This document shows, in pieces, positions 59,389 through 64,000 of a stretch of DNA of 64,000 nt. The translations under genes were made by a program, and so were the position numbers. The stretch spans positions 124,001-188,000 of the forward strand of contig NZ_JAFDVD010000012.1 of NCBI RefSeq assembly GCF_016887965.1, in the 5' to 3' direction. Within the stretch, counting starts at the first letter, position 1. Every line of letters begins with the position of its first letter. The DNA is from Phycicoccus sonneratiae (GTDB lineage Bacteria > Actinomycetota > Actinomycetes > Actinomycetales > Dermatophilaceae). Below the pieces are notes generated by a model. The model did not search any database. It had not been told where the DNA came from and saw only the letters and a list, made by a program, of their open reading frames with translations.

Positions 59389-60372
59389 TCAGGTCTGGCT
59401 GACCGACAGGAAGAGCGCGAAGACCGGCGGGGTGGCCCGGGCCAGCTCGAGGCGCCCACCGGCGGCCTCGGCGAGGTCGCGCGCCAGCGAGAGCCCGAGC
59501 CCGGACCCCGACGACGACACCGACCGCTCGAAGATGTGCGGCGCCATCGTCGCCGGCACACCGTCGCCCTCGTCGGTGACCTCGATGACGACCGACGGCC
59601 CGGCCCGGCGGGCGTTGACCTCGACCGTGCCGCGCCCGTAGGCGAGCGAGTTCTCGAGCAGCGTCGTGAGGATCTGGCCGAGGGCCACCGGGGTCGCCCG
59701 CACGACGAGGCCGCGCTCGCCGCTGACCTTGACGCTGCGGCGCGCGCCCGCGAAGGCGGGCTGCCACTCGCGCTGGAGCGAGGCGAGGACCGAGTCGAGC
59801 GAGACCGACGGGTTGGCCTCGGCGCCGTGCCGGGTGCGGGTCATGAGGTCGTCGACGACCTTGCTCAGCCGCTCGACCTGCCCGATGGCGATCGTCGACT
59901 CCTCGGCGACGACGGCGAGGTCGTCGGTGAGGTTGATCTCCTCGAGGCGCATGAGCAGCGCCGTCAGCGGCGTGCGCAGCTGGTGCGAGGCGTCGGCCGC
60001 GAAGTCGCGCTCGGAGGCCAGCCGCTTGGCGCCCTGCTGCGCGCCCCGGATGAGGGCGGCGTCGAGGGTGTCGACCTCCTCGATGCCCGAGCCGAGGGGC
60101 ACCGGCCGGTCGCCCTGGTTGAGCCGCTCGACCCGCTGGCGCAGCGTGCCGAGCAGCTCGGCGAGGCGGGCGGCGAACCGGTCGGCGATCCAGACCGTGC
60201 CGAGGCCGGCGACGCCGAGCGCCGCGAGCAGGGCGATCCCGGGGACGACCCAGGTCTGCGGGTCGTCGGCCCGGGCCCGGGGACCGAAGACGATGACGAC
60301 CGCCGCGGTGGCCGCGCAGACGGCCGTGAGGACGGCCACCCGTCCCGCGACCTCGAGGACGATGCGACGCAC
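59389..60372 (-). CDS. Sensor histidine kinase
   Basis: 327 aa. Two hydrophobic helices (about 12-30 and 40-62) bracket only a short loop, so there is no large sensor domain. A HAMP-like segment precedes the H box ASHQLRTPLTALL. The N box TTLLENSLAYG, G1 DEGDGVP and G2 GSGLGLSLARDLAEAAGG are intact. It lies 6 nt downstream of the response regulator gene, an unusual RR-first order with a GTG start. Its signal is unknown. Confidence 0.9.
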   Translation of the reverse strand: MRRIVLEVAGRVAVLTAVCAATAAVVIVFGPRARADDPQTWVVPGIALLAALGVAGLGTVWIADRFAARLAELLGTLRQRVERLNQGDRPVPLGSGIEEVDTLDAALIRGAQQGAKRLASERDFAADASHQLRTPLTALLMRLEEINLTDDLAVVAEESTIAIGQVERLSKVVDDLMTRTRHGAEANPSVSLDSVLASLQREWQPAFAGARRSVKVSGERGLVVRATPVALGQILTTLLENSLAYGRGTVEVNARRAGPSVVIEVTDEGDGVPATMAPHIFERSVSSSGSGLGLSLARDLAEAAGGRLELARATPPVFALFLSVSQT

Positions 60373-60378
60373 CGGCGC

Positions 60379-61059
60379 TCAGTCCTCCGGTGCGTCGAAC
60401 CGGAAGCCGAGACCGCGGATCGTCGTGATGTACCGCGGGTGCGCGGCGTCGTCGCCGAGCTTCCGGCGCAGCACCGAGATGTGCATGTCGAGGGTCTTCG
60501 TCGAGCCGTACCAGGCGCTGTCCCAGACGTCGCGCATGAGCTTCTCGCGGGAGACGACCTTGCCGGCGTTGGCGACGAGGACGCGCAGCAGCTCGAACTC
60601 CTTCCCGGTGAGCTGCACCTCCTCGCCGCGCAGGAAGACGCGCCGGCCGTCGGGGTCGATGTCGAGGAGCGGGTCCTCCTCGTTCTCGGTGGGCTCGACG
60701 ACGCCGCGCCGCAGCAGCGCCCGGGCCCGGGCGAGCAGCTCGGCGAGCCGGAACGGCTTGGTGACGTAGTCGTCGGCGCCGGCGTCCAGCCCGACGACGG
60801 TGTCGACCTCGTCGGCCCGGGCGGTGAGGACGAGCACCGGCACGGTGCTGCCCTCCTGGCGGAGCCGGCGGCAGACCTCGAGGCCGTCCATCTTCGGCAG
60901 CCCGAGGTCGAGGACCAGCAGGTCCGGGGAGCGCAGGGCGTGCTCGAGGGCGGACTCGCCGTCGGTGCACACCTCGACCTCGTAGCCCTCGCGCCGCAGG
61001 GCGCGGGCGAGCGGGTCGGAGATGGCGGGGTCGTCCTCGGCCAGCAGCACCTTCGTCAT
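60379..61059 (-). CDS. OmpR/PhoB-type response regulator
   Basis: 226 aa. The receiver domain has the acidic pocket AEDD, phospho-acceptor aspartate in LLVLDLGLPKMDG, and DDYVTKPF with the conserved lysine. The C-terminal winged helix has GKEFELLRVL and TLDMHISVLRRKLG. Together with the downstream kinase it forms a two-component system. A minus-strand TACGAT (61066-61071) lies 6 nt before the ATG. Confidence 0.92.
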   Translation of the reverse strand: MTKVLLAEDDPAISDPLARALRREGYEVEVCTDGESALEHALRSPDLLVLDLGLPKMDGLEVCRRLRQEGSTVPVLVLTARADEVDTVVGLDAGADDYVTKPFRLAELLARARALLRRGVVEPTENEEDPLLDIDPDGRRVFLRGEEVQLTGKEFELLRVLVANAGKVVSREKLMRDVWDSAWYGSTKTLDMHISVLRRKLGDDAAHPRYITTIRGLGFRFDAPED

Positions 61060-61072
61060 GCGGCGATCGTAG

Positions 61073-62194
61073 TCACGAAGAGGCGTTCGGCACGGCGGGA
61101 CGCCGCCCGAGGGGCGCGCGTCGCAGCTCGTGGAGCGTGACGACCCCGATGCCGCGCAGCATCCGGCGCCGCCGCTCGACCGCCGTGAACCCCGACACCG
61201 AGCCGAGCGCCCGCGCCATGTCCTCGTCGACGTAGACCGTCCCGGACGGGGTGACGGCGGTGATCCGGCTGGCCTTGTTGACGGTGACCCCGAAGACGTC
61301 GCCGAGCCGGGAGATGACCCGGCCGTGGGCCATCCCGACCCGCACCGGGGGCAGCAGGTCGTCGCCGGCCATCGCGTCGACGAGGTCGAGGGCGATGGCC
61401 GAGGCCGCCGCGACCTCGGTGTGGACGAAGAGGACCTCGTCACCCACGGTCTTGATGACCCGTCCGCCGTGCTCGGCGACGACGTCGCTCGCGAGCAGCT
61501 CGAAGTGCTGCACCAGCCGGGCGAGCTGGCGCTCGCTCATCCGGCGCACGAAGGAGGTGAAGGACACGAGGTCGGCGAACCCCACCGCCCGGAAGGGCGC
61601 CGAGGGGTCCGAGCGCAGCGCGGGGTCGGCGTCGGCGAGCATGCGCTGGATGGCGTTGGTGAGGTGCCGCCGCCACACGTAGACGAGGAGCGGCTCGATC
61701 TCGTCGACGGTGCGGGCGAGGAGGTTCGCGGCGTCGGCGGCGATGCGCGGCTCGGGCACCGACCGGGTGTCCTTGCCCTCGAGCTCGTCGGGCGTGTCGG
61801 CGGTCAGCGACTCGGCGACGAGCTGGGTCTGCCACACGGCGAGCCGGTCGGCGGTGCGGGCGAAGGCCCGGGTCATCCCGAGCGCGAGCTCCTCGCTGAC
61901 CCGGCCCCGGCGGACCAGCTCGGTGACCCGGGCGAGGGCCTCGCGGTCGGCGTCGGTGAACATCGCCTCGTCGTCCTCGACGACCTGGAAGCCCATCGCG
62001 TGCCAGAACCGGCGGGCCTCGGTGGGGTCGACGCCGGCACCCTCGCTGACCTCGGCCCGGGCCATCGAGGCGGAGCGGCCGAGGAGGGCGCGCTCGACGC
62101 GGCCGGCGAGGTCGTCGGCGTCGTCGGCCGCCGGGGTGGTGGCCGGGACGTCCTCGTCGCCCGGGGCGGTCCCGCCCGGCTGCTCGTCCGACAT
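61073..62194 (-). CDS. Class III adenylate cyclase with N-terminal regulatory domain
   Basis: 373 aa, no membrane helix. Residues about 30-185 resemble the pH-sensing regulatory domain of Rv1264-type cyclases (RFWHAMGFQVVEDDEAMFTDAD). The catalytic domain has both metal aspartates (FADLVSFTS and TVGDEVLF), the substrate lysine in VIKTVG, and the transition-state N and R in VNKASRI, so it should be active. GAGGAGGTGGG precedes the ATG. It lies 13 bp from the response regulator start; the cause of that pairing is not evident. Confidence 0.88.
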   Translation of the reverse strand: MSDEQPGGTAPGDEDVPATTPAADDADDLAGRVERALLGRSASMARAEVSEGAGVDPTEARRFWHAMGFQVVEDDEAMFTDADREALARVTELVRRGRVSEELALGMTRAFARTADRLAVWQTQLVAESLTADTPDELEGKDTRSVPEPRIAADAANLLARTVDEIEPLLVYVWRRHLTNAIQRMLADADPALRSDPSAPFRAVGFADLVSFTSFVRRMSERQLARLVQHFELLASDVVAEHGGRVIKTVGDEVLFVHTEVAAASAIALDLVDAMAGDDLLPPVRVGMAHGRVISRLGDVFGVTVNKASRITAVTPSGTVYVDEDMARALGSVSGFTAVERRRRMLRGIGVVTLHELRRAPLGRRPAVPNASS

Positions 62195-62207
62195 CCCACC
62201 TCCTCGG

Positions 62208-62975
62208 TCAGCGCGGCCGGACGTGGACGACGTCCCCGGCGGAGACGCTCGTGCTCGCGCCGTCGGTGCGCACGGTCAGTCTGCCCTCCGCGTCGACCCC
62301 TGTCGCCCTCCCCCGTCGGACGGTTCCGTCCGGGGCGTGCACCTCGACGTCGCGCCCGACGGTGGAGCACGCGTCGCGGTAGGCGGCGACCGCCGGCCCG
62401 GCCGGGCCGGTGTCCTCGCGCAGCACGAGGGCGAGGTGGTGCAGGTAGGCCTCGAGCAGGGCGGTGCGCTCGACGCCGGGGGCGCCCGCGGCCCGCAGCG
62501 AGGTCGCGGTGTCGAGCGGCAGGTCCGCGCGCTCGGTGTCGACGTTGACGCCGCAGCCGACGACGCCCCCCTCCGGCGTCCACTCGCAGAGCAGGCCGGC
62601 CAGCTTGCGGTCGCCGTCGCCGGGGACGAGGACGTCGTTCGGCCACTTGAGGGCCGTCCGGGTGCCGGAGACCTCGGTGACGGCGCGGTGCAGCGCCAGG
62701 CCGGCGAGGAGCGGCACCCATCCGGCCCCGGACGCCGGCACCGGGACGAGCACCGACACCGCGAGCGCCGTGCCCGGTGTCGTCGTCCACGCCCGGCCGA
62801 GGCGTCCGCGCCCGGCCTCCTGGACGTCGGCGACGACGACGCGGCCGGGGCGCGGGTCGCGCCGCAGCTCGTCGTTCGTCGAGCCGAGCCGGTCGAAGAC
62901 CTCGACGGGCAGCCACGGGTCTCCGGGTGTGACGGACGCCGCGTCCAGCGGGCGCCGTGGGGGCTTTTCGCTCAC
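62208..62975 (-). CDS. birA: Biotin--[acetyl-CoA-carboxylase] ligase
   Basis: 255 aa. GRGRLGRAWTT is the biotinyl-AMP-binding loop, KWPNDV and KLAGLLCE are the other catalytic motifs. There is no N-terminal helix-turn-helix, so it is a monofunctional ligase without the E. coli repressor role. It attaches biotin to carboxylase carrier proteins. It is divergent from an acyl-CoA carboxylase beta gene only 23 bp away. A minus-strand TAGCCT (62983-62988) is 7 nt before the GTG. Confidence 0.92.
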   Translation of the reverse strand: MSEKPPRRPLDAASVTPGDPWLPVEVFDRLGSTNDELRRDPRPGRVVVADVQEAGRGRLGRAWTTTPGTALAVSVLVPVPASGAGWVPLLAGLALHRAVTEVSGTRTALKWPNDVLVPGDGDRKLAGLLCEWTPEGGVVGCGVNVDTERADLPLDTATSLRAAGAPGVERTALLEAYLHHLALVLREDTGPAGPAVAAYRDACSTVGRDVEVHAPDGTVRRGRATGVDAEGRLTVRTDGASTSVSAGDVVHVRPR

Positions 62976-62998
62976 GGCGCCAAGGCTAGGCTCGGAGC
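62976..62998. promoter_or_regulatory. Overlapping divergent leaderless promoters of birA and the carboxylase gene
   Basis: Plus-strand TAGGCT (62987-62992) is 6 nt before ATG 62999. Minus-strand TAGCCT (62983-62988) is 7 nt before GTG 62975. The two -10 boxes share two base pairs, so RNA polymerase cannot use both at once. Each -35 region must lie inside the other gene. Confidence 0.65.
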
Positions 62999-64000
62999 AT
63001 GGCGACGAGCGACCTGCACGGCATCGGCGGGACGGACGTCCCCGCCGACATCGACACCACCTCCACCGCCGGCAAGCTGGCCGACCTCAAGCGCCGCGTG
63101 GCGGAGGTCGCGAACGCCGGCTCCGAGCGGGCGGTCGAGAAGCAGCACGCGCGCGGGAAGAAGACCGCCCGCGAGCGCCTCGAGCTGCTGCTCGACGAGG
63201 GGTCGTTCGTCGAGATGGACAAGTACGCCCGGCACCGGTCGGTCTCCTTCGGGCAGGACAAGAACCGGCCGTACGGCGACGGCGTCGTCACCGGCTACGG
63301 CACGGTCGACGGCCGCACGGTCGCCGTCTTCGCCCAGGACTTCACCGTCTTCGGCGGCTCGCTCGGTGAGGTCTTCGGCGAGAAGATCGTCAAGATCATG
63401 GACTTCGCGATGAAGGTCGGCTGCCCGGTCGTCGGACTCAACGACTCGGGCGGGGCGCGCATCCAGGAGGGTGTCGTCTCGCTCGGCCTGTACGGCGAGA
63501 TCTTCCGGCGCAACGTCCACGCGTCCGGGGTCGTCCCGCAGATCTCGCTGATCATGGGCCCGTGCGCCGGCGGCGCGGTGTACTCCCCCGCGGTCACCGA
63601 CTTCACGGTGATGGTCGACCAGACGTCGCACATGTTCATCACCGGCCCCGACGTCATCAAGACCGTCACCGGCGAGGACGTCGGCTTCGAGGAGCTCGGC
63701 GGCGCGCGCACGCACAACACGAAGTCCGGTGTGGCGCACTACATGGGCACCGACGAGGAGGACGCCGTCGAGTACGTCAAGGCGCTCCTGTCGTACCTGC
63801 CGAGCAACAACATGGAGGACCCGCCGGTCTTCGGCGACGAGCTCGACCTCGAGGTCACCGACGACGACAGGTTCCTCGACACCGTCATCCCGGACAGCCC
63901 GAACGTGCCGTACGACATGCACGCGGTCATCGAGAAGATCGTCGACGACGGCGAGTTCCTCGAGGTCGCACCGCTGTTCGCGCCGAACATCATCACCGGG
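62999..64000 (+). CDS. Acyl-CoA carboxylase beta (carboxyltransferase) subunit, 3' end outside window
   Basis: 334 codons are present. The protein is the propionyl/acetyl-CoA carboxylase beta type (AccD/PccB), about 520-530 aa in full. [10 protein letters not shown]...[36 protein letters not shown] and [17 protein letters not shown] mark the crotonase-fold oxyanion sites. The beta subunit transfers carboxylate from biotin to acyl-CoA. The partner biotin ligase gene is divergent. The substrate (acetyl or propionyl) depends on residues not resolved here. Confidence 0.93.
   Translation, partial: MATSDLHGIGGTDVPADIDTTSTAGKLADLKRRVAEVANAGSERAVEKQHARGKKTARERLELLLDEGSFVEMDKYARHRSVSFGQDKNRPYGDGVVTGYGTVDGRTVAVFAQDFTVFGGSLGEVFGEKIVKIMDFAMKVGCPVVGLNDSGGARIQEGVVSLGLYGEIFRRNVHASGVVPQISLIMGPCAGGAVYSPAVTDFTVMVDQTSHMFITGPDVIKTVTGEDVGFEELGGARTHNTKSGVAHYMGTDEEDAVEYVKALLSYLPSNNMEDPPVFGDELDLEVTDDDRFLDTVIPDSPNVPYDMHAVIEKIVDDGEFLEVAPLFAPNIITG

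Overview
The window is 64 kb of very GC-rich DNA (roughly 72-75% by eye) with tightly packed genes and many GTG starts. It reads as the chromosome of a non-mycolate actinobacterium, most like Intrasporangiaceae or a related Micrococcales group. That placement is inferred from coenzyme F420 genes, TIGR03089, LCP proteins, a DUF222/HNH gene with an actinobacterial LexA box, and TANNNT -10 boxes set 6-8 nt before start codons. No species assignment was possible without a search. There are no rRNA, tRNA, CRISPR, phage or insertion-sequence features.

Layout. 1-1656: end of an F420 gamma-glutamyl ligase gene and an orphan AbiEi-like gene. 1725-7501: a five-gene leftward operon (GT2, GT4 fusion, UPF0104 flippase-like protein, methyltransferase, AlkA-like glycosylase). 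7584-7684: a 21-bp-period palindrome array. 7768-12899: topoisomerase IB, inositol-phosphatase family enzyme, GT-C-like membrane protein, TagD and TIGR03089. 12910-19746: two secreted peptidoglycan hydrolases flanking a CoA-transferase pair; their upstream regions share a 9-bp direct repeat.

19896-46825 is a cell-surface polymer region best explained as wall teichoic acid. It encodes a flippase, several glycosyltransferases, a TagGH-like ABC exporter, and five CDP-polyol phosphotransferase domains in four proteins (two of them fused to membrane helices). It also encodes a fused CDP-ribitol synthase (cytidylyltransferase plus reductase), a TarS-like glycosyltransferase, three LCP ligases, and an AlgX/MBOAT O-acetylation pair. 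TagD (11725-12129) would supply CDP-glycerol.

46934-53203: an acyl-CoA dehydrogenase and a seven-gene leftward operon. The operon encodes an F420-type LLM oxidoreductase, MauE-like and MauD-like redox proteins, a 26-aa membrane microprotein, a possible MauF/CcdA-like membrane protein, an unknown protein, and a Tat-exported protein with 20 cysteines and LGFP repeats. It looks like a repurposed methylamine-dehydrogenase maturation locus without the enzyme's heavy chain and is the most novel-looking system here. 53295-64000: UDP-glucose dehydrogenase, a LexA-controlled DUF222/HNH gene, purE/purK, GtrA, a two-component system, an adenylate cyclase, biotin ligase, and the start of an acyl-CoA carboxylase beta subunit.
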